Source of the DNA: Curtobacterium sp. MMLR14_010
GTDB lineage: Bacteria > Actinomycetota > Actinomycetes > Actinomycetales > Microbacteriaceae
Length of the DNA: 64,000 bases
Direction of reading: 5' to 3'
Assembly: GCF_001865015.1 (NCBI RefSeq)
Contig: NZ_MJGV01000035.1
Location: 25,179-89,178 of the forward strand
The notes beneath the pieces were generated by a model. The model was not told the origin of the DNA. It saw only the letters and a list, made by a program, of their open reading frames with translations, and searched no databases. The position numbers and the translations under genes are program-made. Numbering within the stretch: position 1 is the first letter of the stretch; every line of letters starts with the position of its first letter. This document shows, in pieces, positions 38,362-47,374 of this stretch.

Positions 38362-39321
38362 TTAAGGGCGGAGAACGATTCGGCCGAAGACGTCGCCGTC
38401 ATCCATCCGTTGGTGCGCAGTCGCTGCTTCCGCAAGCGGCATGACGGCGTCGATGACCGGGTGCAGCTCCCCGCGCACGGCCGCCTCGAAGCTCGCCAAG
38501 CGCGCCGCATCACGCTCGGTAGGGTCGATCGAGGCGAGACTGAATGTCGCGACGGATCGTGACTTCTGGAACGACTGCATCAGCCTCATCCCGAAGTCTG
38601 CGGGCGGGAATCCGGACACGGCGCCGACGAGCACCATCCGGCCGTTGGGCGCGAGGCGGTCGATGAAGTCGGGGACAGCGGGCCCCCCTGCGATGTCCAC
38701 GATCACGTCGAACTCGGTTGGCGCAGATGCGTCACCGTCCCCTGCTCGGTCGAGGATGTGAGTTGCGCCGAACTGCTGCAGTCGGCGGCCGCGGTCCGAC
38801 GATGAGGTCGTGACGGCGACAGCCGCAGCTCCGAGTTGGGTAGCGAGTTCTACGGCCGCGATCCCGATGCTGCCTGCAGCTCCGCGCACGAGGACCCTGT
38901 CACCGCGACGTGCGTGGGCATGCGCGAGCGCGAAGTGCGCGACCGTTGCAGCACTACCCAACGCGACCGCATCAACCGAGGAGATTCCATTCGGAAGGAC
39001 AACGACATCGCCGAAGCGGGCGACGGCAAGCTCGGCATAGCCGCCGGACGTACCAGTGAAGGCCCAGACCCTCTGGCCGATGTGGTTCCGGTCGACGTCC
39101 GCACCGACCTCGACGATTGTCCCCGCGACCTCGCTTCCAAGGACCATCCCTGACGGGTACCCGCCGCCGAGTGTTCCGCGTCGGATCACTGCGTCGACGC
39201 CCCCGATTCCCATGGCATCAGTGCGGATGACAACCTGATCGGATTCCGGCTTCGGCGCGGGTAGGTCGACCAACTCCATCCCGCTCGGTGCACCGAACTC
39301 TCGGATCGTCATAGCGCGCAT
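38362..39321 (-). CDS. Zinc-independent quinone reductase-type MDR oxidoreductase
   Basis: 319 residues from ATG 39321, with CAGGAGAACCG before it. Medium-chain dehydrogenase/reductase fold: GroES-like N-terminal domain (MTIREFGAPSGMELVDLPAP, GMVLGSEVAGTIVEVGADVD) and a Rossmann domain with RVLVRGAAGSIGIAAVELAT. The absence of the catalytic zinc ligands and the SIGxAA motif fit NADPH:quinone reductases. It is divergent from a TetR gene across a perfect 28-bp palindrome and is thus its likely target. Confidence 0.9.
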   Translation of the reverse strand: MRAMTIREFGAPSGMELVDLPAPKPESDQVVIRTDAMGIGGVDAVIRRGTLGGGYPSGMVLGSEVAGTIVEVGADVDRNHIGQRVWAFTGTSGGYAELAVARFGDVVVLPNGISSVDAVALGSAATVAHFALAHAHARRGDRVLVRGAAGSIGIAAVELATQLGAAAVAVTTSSSDRGRRLQQFGATHILDRAGDGDASAPTEFDVIVDIAGGPAVPDFIDRLAPNGRMVLVGAVSGFPPADFGMRLMQSFQKSRSVATFSLASIDPTERDAARLASFEAAVRGELHPVIDAVMPLAEAATAHQRMDDGDVFGRIVLRP

Positions 39322-39360
39322 CGGTTCTCCTGATCGTCGTGGGTGGGCGTACCGTCAGGA

Positions 39361-39388
39361 CGGTAGTGGACGCCTGCGTCCACTACCG
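39361..39388. promoter_or_regulatory. 28-bp perfect palindromic TetR operator
   Basis: CGGTAGTGGACGC-CT-GCGTCCACTACCG, 13-base perfect arms, 26 bases before the TetR start and 40 bases before the reductase start. Typical of TetR autoregulation of a divergent pair. Confidence 0.85.
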
Positions 39389-39413
39389 CCAAGTGAGATG
39401 AACGGAGTGCCTA

Positions 39414-39977
39414 ATGGCTCAGAAGCTGCGCGCCGACGCCCAGGACAACCGGGACCGTATCCGCGCGGCAGCCCGGCAGCTCTTCGCCGATCACGGGACG
39501 GACGTCGGGATGCGGGAGATTGCTCGTCAGGCGGGCGTGGGGCCGGCAACCCTGTATCGACGGTTTCCAACCCGACAAGCGCTCGTCGACGATGTGTTCG
39601 CTGACGAGCTGGCAGCCTGCCGGACCATCGTCGAGCGCGGCCAGGAGAATCCCGACCCGTGGCAGGGCCTCCGCTTCGTCATCAGCGAGCTGATCGTGCG
39701 CAACGCCGGTAACCATGCATTCGTCGATGCGATCGCTACGACGTCTGAGGGAAGCGGAGCAGTCTCGCAGCATCGTCGACAGCTCATCGCTATGCTTCAG
39801 GACCTCTCGCAACAGGCAAAGAGTCGACGGAGTCTTCGCGCTGACTTCACAACCGACGATGTGATCCTGGCGCTGGTCGCTGCCCGAGGACTCAGCTCGT
39901 TAGACGCATCGAGGCGTGGGATCGCCGCGCGCCGCCTCGCAGCGCTCATTCTCGACGCCCTCCAAACGGAGCCATGA
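39414..39977 (+). CDS. TetR/AcrR family transcriptional regulator
   Basis: 187 residues from ATG 39414. The TetR DNA-binding domain is at about 10-60: RIRAAARQLFADHGTDVGMR, then EIARQAGVGPATLYRRFPTR. The C-terminal SbtR-like domain follows. Upstream, the 28-bp palindrome marks the operator; the divergent quinone reductase is the probable target. It is the second TetR/oxidoreductase pair in the window, with a different operator from the first. Confidence 0.92.
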   Translation: MAQKLRADAQDNRDRIRAAARQLFADHGTDVGMREIARQAGVGPATLYRRFPTRQALVDDVFADELAACRTIVERGQENPDPWQGLRFVISELIVRNAGNHAFVDAIATTSEGSGAVSQHRRQLIAMLQDLSQQAKSRRSLRADFTTDDVILALVAARGLSSLDASRRGIAARRLAALILDALQTEP

Positions 39978-40057
39978 CGCTTGACCGCTTCCCGTCCGCC
40001 GGTCAGGACCGGACGGTTTCACGTCCTAGTCGCCGCTGTCACTACCCCTGCAGCAGG

Positions 40058-40495
40058 TCACCGGTGAGGTGCAGCAGCGAGACCGTGCACCATCTTCCGC
40101 ATCGTCCGGCGAAGGAACGGTCGGAGGAATAAGCCTGTTGGGAACGGCGTCGTGTACCGGCCGGACCACGTGATGAGCGTCCCCCCGTTAGCGACGGGTG
40201 AGAGCTGAATCTCCGCTCGGTAGTCGCTCATCACCGGGTTCACGGCGTCACCGTAGACAAACAAACGTCCGGGGCGCAGTTCGATGATGCGTTCACTGGT
40301 CGTGATTTTCCCTGTACGGAACGCACGAACAGCACCGACTTTGTCATGACCGTCAGGAGATAACCCGGCCGACTGCGCGATGACCAACTCATCGACAGTG
40401 CCCCACCGGGGCCACGACCGGGCGTCGATGAGGTACTCCCAAATCTCCGACGGTGACAGCGCTGAATCTGCAATCGCTTCAAAGTCACCTTGCAT
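40058..40495 (-). CDS. SRPBCC (START-like) family protein
   Basis: 145 residues from ATG 40495 (MQGDFEAIADSALSPSEIWE). The SRPBCC ligand-binding fold is seen in WEYLIDARSWPRWGTVDELV, VGAVRAFRTGKITTSERIIE and TLITWSGRYTTPFPTGLFLR. Such proteins bind hydrophobic ligands or act on polyketides. It lies 33 bp downstream of the SDR gene in the same direction and may form an operon with it. Confidence 0.85.
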   Translation of the reverse strand: MQGDFEAIADSALSPSEIWEYLIDARSWPRWGTVDELVIAQSAGLSPDGHDKVGAVRAFRTGKITTSERIIELRPGRLFVYGDAVNPVMSDYRAEIQLSPVANGGTLITWSGRYTTPFPTGLFLRPFLRRTMRKMVHGLAAAPHR

Positions 40496-40528
40496 GGGTG
40501 CGCGGCTCTCTACTCGAAGTGACGGCAG

Positions 40529-41512
40529 TCATGCTTGGACAAGTGCTTCGCTCGTCGTCCACAGCTCCTCCGCCTTCGCGGTGTCGTAGGACTCCTCCGA
40601 CGACGGGATCGGGGTGCGACCGTCGAAGTAGGTGCCCGTCGTCGCGTTGAGCCCCGGATCGGTGGCGAGGTAGGCGAGAGCCGAGCCGGACTCCTCGGCG
40701 GTGTGCACGTTGGGCGTCATCACGCGCCGGACGAGCCAGGTCATCCGGGGAAGGATGTGCTTGGCGATGATCCGCACCGGCGCTGGCGCGGAGCGCTGCA
40801 GCCCGGTCCCGGGAACCAGGCCCGGGTTGAACGCGTTCGCGGTGACACCGTCGGGTAGCCGTCGGTCGAGTTCGTAGGTGTAGAAGACGTTGGCCAGTTT
40901 CGAGGTGCTGTAGCGGCGCTGACCGGCGACGAAGGCGCCGTCCTTGCTGCTGAGCGGACCGAGGGTGCCGTGCGCGAGTTCCCGTGCGGTGCTCCATGCC
41001 GGCACGGGGACGCCGGCCTTCATGGCCGGGTCGTGGGTGTCGCTGGCGACGACGACGACTCGTGCCGGAGCAGCCAAAACGGGGCGGAGCTCTTCCACGA
41101 GGAGGAAGTGTGCCAGGTGGTTGACGCCGAACGACGACTCGAACCCGTCCTCCGTCGTCGTCATCGACGCGCCAGCCTGGACGCCAGCGTTGCACACGAC
41201 CGCGTGGAACGGCGGCAGCGTCCCGGCCGCGGCGCGGGAGACGAGGTCCGCGGCGAAGCTGCGGACGGCAGCGAGCGACGCGAGGTCGACCGACAGCGAT
41301 TCAACCGTGTTCCCCGTGCGAGCGGCTTTGCGGAGTTCGTCGACGGCGGACTGGGCGCGGGTGGCGTCGCGGTTCGCGACGATGACGTGCCAGGGGCCCT
41401 CGGACTGCAGCACGCTCTTGGCTGCGGCGAGACCGATACCGCTGGTACCCCCGGTGATGAGGATCGTGCGGATCGTGCGGGATGAACGATTGGTGGGGGC
41501 GTCTGCGGGCAT
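40529..41512 (-). CDS. Short-chain dehydrogenase/reductase
   Basis: 327 residues from ATG 41512. SDR landmarks: TILITGGTSGIGLAAAKSVL (cofactor motif TGxxxGIG), VVCNAGVQAG (NAG motif), and YSTSKLANVF (catalytic YxxxK). It resembles protochlorophyllide-reductase-like or retinol-dehydrogenase-like SDRs in length. It is divergent from an XRE regulator, with two palindromes between, so it is likely controlled by it. The substrate is unknown. Confidence 0.9.
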   Translation of the reverse strand: MPADAPTNRSSRTIRTILITGGTSGIGLAAAKSVLQSEGPWHVIVANRDATRAQSAVDELRKAARTGNTVESLSVDLASLAAVRSFAADLVSRAAAGTLPPFHAVVCNAGVQAGASMTTTEDGFESSFGVNHLAHFLLVEELRPVLAAPARVVVVASDTHDPAMKAGVPVPAWSTARELAHGTLGPLSSKDGAFVAGQRRYSTSKLANVFYTYELDRRLPDGVTANAFNPGLVPGTGLQRSAPAPVRIIAKHILPRMTWLVRRVMTPNVHTAEESGSALAYLATDPGLNATTGTYFDGRTPIPSSEESYDTAKAEELWTTSEALVQA

Positions 41513-41556
41513 GACCTCAGTGTGGAAGCGTCCCGAGACGTCAACCAGGGACAGGT

Positions 41557-41568
41557 TGTACGCGTACA
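41557..41568. promoter_or_regulatory. Palindrome TGTACGCGTACA, operator candidate
   Basis: Perfect 12-bp palindrome in the middle of the 99-bp gap between the divergent SDR and XRE genes. Confidence 0.55.
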
Positions 41569-41580
41569 CGTTGTTCCTGG

Positions 41581-41594
41581 CTGAGGATCCTCAG
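41581..41594. promoter_or_regulatory. Palindrome overlapping the XRE ribosome binding site
   Basis: CTGAGGATCCTCAG, a perfect 14-bp palindrome that overlaps the AGGAGGGG before the XRE start. It may allow autoregulation or fold at the RNA level. Confidence 0.4.
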
Positions 41595-41611
41595 GAGGGG
41601 ACAATGACGGG

Positions 41612-42469
41612 ATGATCGATCGCATCGCCCTGGCTGACTTCCTCCGCCGACGTCGGGAAGCGCTGACCCCGGCGGACCTCGGCCTGCCGGGTGGCATGCG
41701 CCGCCGGGCCACGGGCCTGCGCCGTGACGAGGTCGCGCTGCAGGCAGGGATCTCCTCCGACTACTACGCCCGCCTCGAGCAGCATCGCGGCGCGAACCCG
41801 TCCGAGTCCGTCATCGCGGGCCTCGCCCGAGCGCTGCGACTAGATGATGACCACCGGGATCACCTATTTCGTCTCGCGGGCTTCGCGCCTCCGGTAGCCG
41901 GACCCTCCCGGCACATCCGTCCAGGTCTGCTGCAAATGCTCGACCGTCTTCCTGACATCCCGACCCTGATCTGCAACGACCTCGGCGATGTGCTGCACCA
42001 GAACACCCTGGCCACGGTCGTGCTCGGTGACCTCGCCGGCACCTCAGCGCTCCGCCGCGATCGGCCTGCCAACCTCATCCGGGCCTGGTTCACCGACTCG
42101 CAGGTGCGCAACCGGTTCCCCGCCGAAGACTGGGCTGCTCACTCTGCAGCGCACGTCCGCGACCTGCGTACGACGACATCTCGCCGTGGTGGTGATGCTG
42201 ATGTGGTCGCGTTCGTCGAGGAACTGATCGCTGGCAGTGCGGAGTTCCGTCAGCTGTGGCAGGAGCACGACGTCGGCGGTCGACGCTTCGCCCACAAGCG
42301 CATCGCGCACCCCGAAGTCGGGCTCATCGACCTGAACTGCGAAGTGATGCTCACCCCGGAGAACGGCCTGCAAGTGATCGCGTTCTTCCCCGTCGAGGCC
42401 ACCGACGCACGGCAGAAACTCGACCTGCTGCACGTCGTCGGGCTACAGCCCCTGGCCGCCGGCCACTGA
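41612..42469 (+). CDS. XRE regulator with MmyB-like ligand-binding domain
   Basis: 285 residues. N-terminal helix-turn-helix (about 3-75): LADFLRRRREALTPADLGLP, RRRATGLRRDEVALQAGISS followed by DYYARLEQHRG. The C-terminal MmyB-type PAS-like domain (about 105-270) shows ICNDLGDVLHQNTLATVVLG and LIDLNCEVMLTPENGLQVIA, the pattern of fatty-acid-binding MmyB regulators. Such regulators commonly sit opposite an SDR gene, as here, and repress it. Followed by a strong bidirectional terminator. Confidence 0.92.
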   Translation: MIDRIALADFLRRRREALTPADLGLPGGMRRRATGLRRDEVALQAGISSDYYARLEQHRGANPSESVIAGLARALRLDDDHRDHLFRLAGFAPPVAGPSRHIRPGLLQMLDRLPDIPTLICNDLGDVLHQNTLATVVLGDLAGTSALRRDRPANLIRAWFTDSQVRNRFPAEDWAAHSAAHVRDLRTTTSRRGGDADVVAFVEELIAGSAEFRQLWQEHDVGGRRFAHKRIAHPEVGLIDLNCEVMLTPENGLQVIAFFPVEATDARQKLDLLHVVGLQPLAAGH

Positions 42470-42519
42470 CCGCAAGCGCCCACAACCACGTCAGTCCGCC
42501 TCCCGTTCGAGAAACGACG

Positions 42520-42547
42520 AAGCGCCCCTCCTCATGGAGGGGCGCTT
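42520..42547. terminator. Strong bidirectional terminator
   Basis: Perfect 12-base arms AAGCGCCCCTCC (42520-42531) and GGAGGGGCGCTT (42536-42547) with loop TCAT and a following TTGTCGTC. It separates convergent XRE and NmrA-like genes. Confidence 0.85.
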
Positions 42548-42562
42548 TGTCGTCACCGGATC

Positions 42563-43408
42563 TCAGGCGAACAGATCCGCGTGCTTCACGGCCCACGTGC
42601 GGAACGGCGTCGCCGGCTGGCCTGTGAGGTTCTGCACGTCGTCGGTGATGACGCCAGCTCGGCCGGCTCGGAAGAGTTCATCGAGGTTCTGCCGAGCTCG
42701 GGCCATGAACTCCGGCGTCCCCTTCGCCAGCGCCTTGTCCGCTTCCGCTTCGGGTGTGGAAGCGACGAAGGCGAGCTCGGCGCCGAGGACGTTGGACAGG
42801 GTGGCCGTCATCTCGCTCGGCGACAGGGCCTCCGGGCCCGTCAGGAGGTACCCCTTACCGGCGTGGCCGGCCTCCGACAGGGCGATCGCCGCGACGCGGC
42901 CGATGTCGAACGGGTCGACGACACCGATCTTGCCCGGTTCGGTGGCGTCCACGACCTGCTTCGACGAGCGGATCGTTTCAGCCCACCAGGTTGCGTTCGA
43001 CATGAGCCCCGAGGCGTAGAGGTACGTCACGTCGAGTGTCGAGGAGCGGAACACCGCGTCGCGGGCGGCGATGAGCTGCCCGATCGTCGGCGCCGGGTGC
43101 AGGAGCGTCCCGAGCGAGGACAGCAGGACGACCTTGCCGACGCCGGCGGCCTGGACGGCGTCGATGAAGCCCTGCGCCTGCTCGGTGGAGGGCGCGAGCT
43201 GCATGAAGAAGACCCCCTCGGCGCCCTGGGCGGCGGCGGTCAGGCTGGCGGTGTCGTCGAGGTCACCGACGGCGTAGGAGACACCGGCGGGCAGCGCGGA
43301 AGCGCGGTCCTCACTGCGAACGAGAGCGCGGACGTCCTGGCCGCGGGAGATGAGCTGGTTGACGACTTCGCTGCCGACGTTGCCGGTGGCTCCAATAACG
43401 AGGTACAT
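42563..43408 (-). CDS. NmrA-like NAD(P)H-binding protein
   Basis: 281 residues from ATG 43408. Starts MYLVIGATGNVGSEVVNQLI with the GATGxxG dinucleotide motif of NmrA/QOR2-type proteins; AVGDLDDTASLTAAAQGAEG and KVVLLSSLGTLLHP follow. Such proteins sense or use NAD(P)H or reduce quinones. It lies 60 bp downstream of the SDR gene at 43468 in the same direction, so they are probably an operon. Confidence 0.88.
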   Translation of the reverse strand: MYLVIGATGNVGSEVVNQLISRGQDVRALVRSEDRASALPAGVSYAVGDLDDTASLTAAAQGAEGVFFMQLAPSTEQAQGFIDAVQAAGVGKVVLLSSLGTLLHPAPTIGQLIAARDAVFRSSTLDVTYLYASGLMSNATWWAETIRSSKQVVDATEPGKIGVVDPFDIGRVAAIALSEAGHAGKGYLLTGPEALSPSEMTATLSNVLGAELAFVASTPEAEADKALAKGTPEFMARARQNLDELFRAGRAGVITDDVQNLTGQPATPFRTWAVKHADLFA

Positions 43409-43467
43409 GAGTGGGTCCTTTCGAAAGGTGGGAGAAAGAAGGTGGTGCTGGTCTGGATGGTGCAAGG

Positions 43468-44178
43468 TCACCAGGGCAGGTCGCCGTCGCGGTCGCGGTA
43501 GGCGCCGGTCTCGGTGCTGTCGGTGATGAGGTGCAGGATCGCGTCGGTGCCGTCCGTGACGGAGTGACCCCGACCGCCGCTGAGGTCCGTGGCCGTCATC
43601 CCCGGATCGGCGACGTTGATCCGCATCCCCGGGAGCAGGCGTGCGTACCGAACGGTCAGCATGTTGATCGCTGCCTTCGACGCCCCATAGAGCGGCGTCC
43701 CCGCGGTCGCCTCGATGCGCTCCGGGTCGTGGAACAGCCCAAACGAGCCGATGCCGCTGCTCACGTTGACCACGCACGGGTCGGCAGACTGCTCCAGCAG
43801 GGGTAGGAACGCGTGGAACACCCGGACGTACCCGACGACGTTGGTCTCGAGCACCTCGGAGAGGTCGTCGGCGGTGTAATCGTGGGCATCGCGGAGGGGA
43901 CCTGTGATGCCGGCGTTGTTGACCAGGACATCCAGGTGCCCCTGCTCTGCGGTGACCGTCGCCACCGCGGCATCCACGGACGCGTCGTCGCGAGAGTCGA
44001 GCTGGACGAAGCGGGCGCCGACCTCGGCCGCTGCGGCTGCGCCACGGTCGGCGTCGCGAGCTGCGAGGTACACCGTCGCACCCTTGGCGACGAGGCGCCG
44101 TGCCGTTTCCAACCCGATGCCCTTGTTCCCGCCGGTGACCAGAGCCACTCGCGGGGCTGCGTGCTGTTGTGCGTTCAT
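43468..44178 (-). CDS. Short-chain dehydrogenase/reductase
   Basis: 236 residues from ATG 44178. Classical SDR: RVALVTGGNKGIGLETARRL (TGxxxGIG), LDVLVNNAGITGP (NNAG), SSGIGSFG serine and YGASKAAINML (YxxxK). The GNKGIG variant is close to carbonyl-reductase-like SDRs. First gene of a pair with the NmrA-like gene. A role in detoxifying carbonyls is possible. Confidence 0.9.
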   Translation of the reverse strand: MNAQQHAAPRVALVTGGNKGIGLETARRLVAKGATVYLAARDADRGAAAAAEVGARFVQLDSRDDASVDAAVATVTAEQGHLDVLVNNAGITGPLRDAHDYTADDLSEVLETNVVGYVRVFHAFLPLLEQSADPCVVNVSSGIGSFGLFHDPERIEATAGTPLYGASKAAINMLTVRYARLLPGMRINVADPGMTATDLSGGRGHSVTDGTDAILHLITDSTETGAYRDRDGDLPW

Positions 44179-44282
44179 GACGACAACGATCTGCCCGCAC
44201 GGCGAACTCACCATCGCCCAACCTGTCCCACCCAGAGCACGTCTCGATAGCCGACCGGCTAACGGGCAGCACGAACGTCGTC

Positions 44283-45452
44283 TCAGGACAGCCGGCACCC
44301 CCGTGCCCAGACGTGCTGTACCTGCAGAGTGGGAGACAGCACAACGATGTCTGCGGTGAATCCTGACTTAAGTAGACCGATTTCACTTTCCAAGCCAAGG
44401 GTCCTCGCCGGAACGTTGGTGAGAGCACCTACCGCGGTGGAAAAGTCGAGACCAGCGGCGGTAACGGCCATGCGGAGCGCCTGGTCTTGGGTGAGTGTTG
44501 ACCCAGCGATGGTGTCGGAGCCCACAAGTCGAGCAACGCCACCTACGACCTTGACATCGAGTGAGCCGAGCTCATACGACCCGTCGGGAGCGCCGGCAGC
44601 CGCCATGGCGTCAGTGATGAGGGCAATGCGGCCTGGTGCGAGCCGGAACAGCCCGCCCGCCACGGTTGGGTGGACGTGCACGGCGTCGAGGACGAGCTCG
44701 AGCGTGATGCGTGGGTCGCTGGCGGCGGCCATGATCGGCCCCGGGCGACGGTGGTGGATGCCGGGCATGGCGTTGAAGGCGTGGGTCAGGATGCGCGCCC
44801 CGACATCGAACGCCGCCGTGGTGAGCGCGTAGTCGGCTTGCGTGTGCCCGACGGCCACCGCAATACCGTGCTCGGCAAAGGATCGGATCGCTTCCAGGGC
44901 ACCCTCGAGCTCGGGTGCGATGGTCACCTGCTTGAGGACTCCTTCTCCGGCATCGATGAGTCGGTCGACGAGATCAGGTGTAGGTGCACGTAGGTGCTGC
45001 GGGTCGTGTGCACCGCGGTTGTCGGCAGCCAAGAAGGGGCCCTCGAGGTGCGCGCCGAGGATGAGCTCGTCGTCGAGCATGAGGGCCCGAATCTGACTGA
45101 GTGATTGCTCGAGGGCGTCGATCGGTGCGCTTACCAGGCTGAGCACGGATCGGGTGGTCCCGCGGGAGCGATGCATTGCGAGGGCGGAGCTGCCCGATGA
45201 CATGTCGGCGTCGTAGGACTCGCCGGCTCCCCCGTGGCTGTGCAAGTCGATGAAGCCCGGGGTGAGTGTCGCGTCGCCGAGGTCGACCACGGTGTGGGCG
45301 AAGGGGACGAACTGTCCGGTTCCGGTGGCTTCGATTCGGTCGCCGGCGATGAGTATCCAGGGGTCGGTCGTCGTGCCGCTGGCATCGACGGCTCGGCTGG
45401 CCTTGAGAAGCGTTCGCGCTTGGTCTTTGCGCGCAACGTGGCGTGAGCTCAT
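44283..45452 (-). CDS. nagA: N-acetylglucosamine-6-phosphate deacetylase
   Basis: 389 residues. Converts GlcNAc-6-P to GlcN-6-P and acetate. Metal and active-site motifs are all present: FIDLHSHGGAGES (HxH), GAHLEGPFL (Glu ligand), AVGHTQADYA and THAFNAMPG (His residues), LITDAMAAAG (catalytic Asp). Length is normal. Last gene of the leftward amino-sugar run (APC permease, nanE, kinase, nagA), separated from the kinase gene by 144 bp. Works with NagB encoded on the divergent side. Confidence 0.95.
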   Translation of the reverse strand: MSSRHVARKDQARTLLKASRAVDASGTTTDPWILIAGDRIEATGTGQFVPFAHTVVDLGDATLTPGFIDLHSHGGAGESYDADMSSGSSALAMHRSRGTTRSVLSLVSAPIDALEQSLSQIRALMLDDELILGAHLEGPFLAADNRGAHDPQHLRAPTPDLVDRLIDAGEGVLKQVTIAPELEGALEAIRSFAEHGIAVAVGHTQADYALTTAAFDVGARILTHAFNAMPGIHHRRPGPIMAAASDPRITLELVLDAVHVHPTVAGGLFRLAPGRIALITDAMAAAGAPDGSYELGSLDVKVVGGVARLVGSDTIAGSTLTQDQALRMAVTAAGLDFSTAVGALTNVPARTLGLESEIGLLKSGFTADIVVLSPTLQVQHVWARGCRLS

Positions 45453-45596
45453 GCGGGTACCTACCGGTCGGTCGCCGCTCGAACGGTGAGCGGTAAGCGG
45501 GGTGAACTAGGGATACGGCTGCCAGCCGACGCCCCCGAAGGCGTCGGCTGACAGGTATGTGAGAGTGGCGTGGTTCGCTCGCTTGTTGAGGTCAGT

Positions 45597-46523
45597 TCAC
45601 GCCGGTTTGCGCCAGTGGTGGACGAGGGAGCCGTAGCGCTCGGCGGCTCCGTCGCGGCCGAGATTCATCGCTCCGGCGAGCCCGGATGCGTCAGCGGTTC
45701 GAAGGATCGTCCTGGGTGATTTCCGGCGGAGGTCCGCATCGAAGAAGCGCCGGAGGACTGTTCCTGGGGCAAGCAAGTTGCCACCGACGGCGACGTTGAC
45801 GTGGTCTTCCCCGATCCAGGTGGTGGCTGCTGCGGCGGTGGCGGAGAGCTCGTCGGCGGCGGTTCGCAGGATTTCCTCGGCGACGAGATCACCTTCTGCT
45901 GCGATCGCGAGGACGTCCCGAGCGAATTGCGCTACGGCGTTGACTGGTCGTGCTTCGGCGAGGATCTGCTCCCGAAGGTGCGGGATGGGGCCGTAGCGGC
46001 GCTCGGCAGCGAGTTCCAGGTCGGTGGCGGGGCCGATGCCGTCGTGCCGCCGCAGGACTGTCGCGACGGCGGTCTGGCCGATCCAGAACGCGGAACCAAG
46101 GCAGCCGAGAAGATAGCCGTTGCCGTCGAAGAGGCGGGGTTCACCGGTCGCGGGCAGTGCAAGGCAGGCGACGCCGGTACCCGGAACCAGGGCCACGCCG
46201 GTCGATCCGGAGAGTGCGCCGTAGTGCGCTGTGACGGAGTCGTCCGCGAGCCAGACGTCCTGTGCGCCGGTGGCTTGACCCACGAGCCGGCAGATCGCAT
46301 CTGCTCGTTCAGCATCCGGAGGGGCGGTGGTGAGGCCGAGCATGACGCGGTCGGTCTCGGGGCAGTCGGCGAGGCGCCATCCTTCGATGATCGCGTTCGC
46401 GGTAGTCATCACCAGGTCGCCTTCGAGGCGGCCGACGCCCTCGACTTCCACAGTTCGGTCCAGCTCTGAGTGCCGGATGCGGGTGGTTGACTGTCCGCCG
46501 TCAACCGCGAGGATTCGGGTCAT
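45597..46523 (-). CDS. N-acetylglucosamine kinase (BadF/BadG ATPase family)
   Basis: 308 residues. ASKHA-fold sugar kinase: phosphate-1 motif AVDGGQSTTRIR at the N-terminus, DSVTAHYGAL near the middle, VALVPGTGVACLAL as phosphate-2 (GTG) and VNVAVGGNLLAPGTVLRRF as adenosine region. BadF-type kinases of this size phosphorylate GlcNAc or ManNAc. It overlaps nanE by 4 bp, so the two are translated together. The product would feed NanE/NagA. The exact sugar is inferred from context. Confidence 0.85.
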   Translation of the reverse strand: MTRILAVDGGQSTTRIRHSELDRTVEVEGVGRLEGDLVMTTANAIIEGWRLADCPETDRVMLGLTTAPPDAERADAICRLVGQATGAQDVWLADDSVTAHYGALSGSTGVALVPGTGVACLALPATGEPRLFDGNGYLLGCLGSAFWIGQTAVATVLRRHDGIGPATDLELAAERRYGPIPHLREQILAEARPVNAVAQFARDVLAIAAEGDLVAEEILRTAADELSATAAAATTWIGEDHVNVAVGGNLLAPGTVLRRFFDADLRRKSPRTILRTADASGLAGAMNLGRDGAAERYGSLVHHWRKPA

Positions 46524-47257
46524 CGTCCGGCCGCCGGTTCGGTCGCTGATGCGTTGCCTGTTGCTACAGCGGTGATGGCGTTGACGAACCAGCCGCTGAT
46601 CGCTGTCGGGTCGGTGATCGCTGCGCCGATGACGACGGCATACGCCCCCTGCTGAATCGCCTCCGCTGCGTGTTCCGGGGTTCGGAGGCGTCCCTCCGCG
46701 AACACGGGAACGTCGACGCTGGATGCGAGGCTACGGACGAGTTCGAAGTCCGGGCCATCGTGCTGCTGGCGGGTGTCGGCGGTGTAGCCCGACAGGGCGG
46801 TGCTGATCATGTCGGCGCCGGCCTCCGCGGCGGCTTCGCCATCGGCGACAGTCGCGGCGTCGGCCATTACGAGCGCGCCGGTGCGGTCGTGGATTGTCTG
46901 GATGGTCTCACGCAGCGTCAGCCCATCAGGTCGGGGCCGTCGGGTGCCATCGAGCGCGACGATCTGCGCGCCGGCATTGGCCACAGCGAGGGCGTGGGCG
47001 ACGGTGGGAGTGATGAAGACGTTTTCGGTGTCGTCCGTCTTCCACAGACCGATCTGCGGCAGCGAGATCTTCTGGTGGATGTGGGAGATGTCGTTCAGGC
47101 CTTCGATGCGGAGGCCGACTGCCCCGCCAGCATGGGCGGAACTTGCGAACTTCACCATCGAGGCTGGGCTGTAGAACGCCTCGCCGGGGTTTGCTTGACA
47201 CGACACGATGAGGCCGCCGCGGAGCGTACTGAGGAGCTGTTGCTGAGTCGAGTTCAT
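46520..47257 (-). CDS. nanE: Putative N-acetylmannosamine-6-phosphate 2-epimerase
   Basis: 245 residues, TIM-barrel. Family features: LRGGLIVSCQANPGEAF start, GGAVGLRIEGLNDI, ALDGTRRPRP (catalytic region), LVMADAATVADGEAAAEAGA with DMISTALSGYT, and VFAEGRLRTPEHAAEAIQQG with AYAVVIGAAIT. Converts ManNAc-6-P to GlcNAc-6-P. Overlaps the kinase gene by 4 bp. Its presence extends the pathway from GlcNAc to ManNAc or sialic-acid derived sugar, although no sialic acid lyase is seen. Confidence 0.92.
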   Translation of the reverse strand: MNSTQQQLLSTLRGGLIVSCQANPGEAFYSPASMVKFASSAHAGGAVGLRIEGLNDISHIHQKISLPQIGLWKTDDTENVFITPTVAHALAVANAGAQIVALDGTRRPRPDGLTLRETIQTIHDRTGALVMADAATVADGEAAAEAGADMISTALSGYTADTRQQHDGPDFELVRSLASSVDVPVFAEGRLRTPEHAAEAIQQGAYAVVIGAAITDPTAISGWFVNAITAVATGNASATEPAAGR

Positions 47258-47328
47258 GGTGTGGTTCTGTTTCTTGTTCTACCGGGCGCGGAAGGGCTGT
47301 TCGGCAGTGTTGTGGGCGGCGTCGGTGG

Positions 47329-47369
47329 TCCCGGGGTGCCGTGCCCTGAGGGTAAGCGGCACCCCGGGG
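47329..47369 (-). terminator. Hairpin between permease and nanE
   Basis: Arms TCCCGGGGTGCCG (47329-47341) and CGGCACCCCGGG(G)A (47357-47370). On the minus transcript it follows the permease stop and precedes nanE by about 70 bases. No T-run, so it may partly terminate or stabilise the permease mRNA. Confidence 0.55.
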
Positions 47370-47374
47370 ACGGT

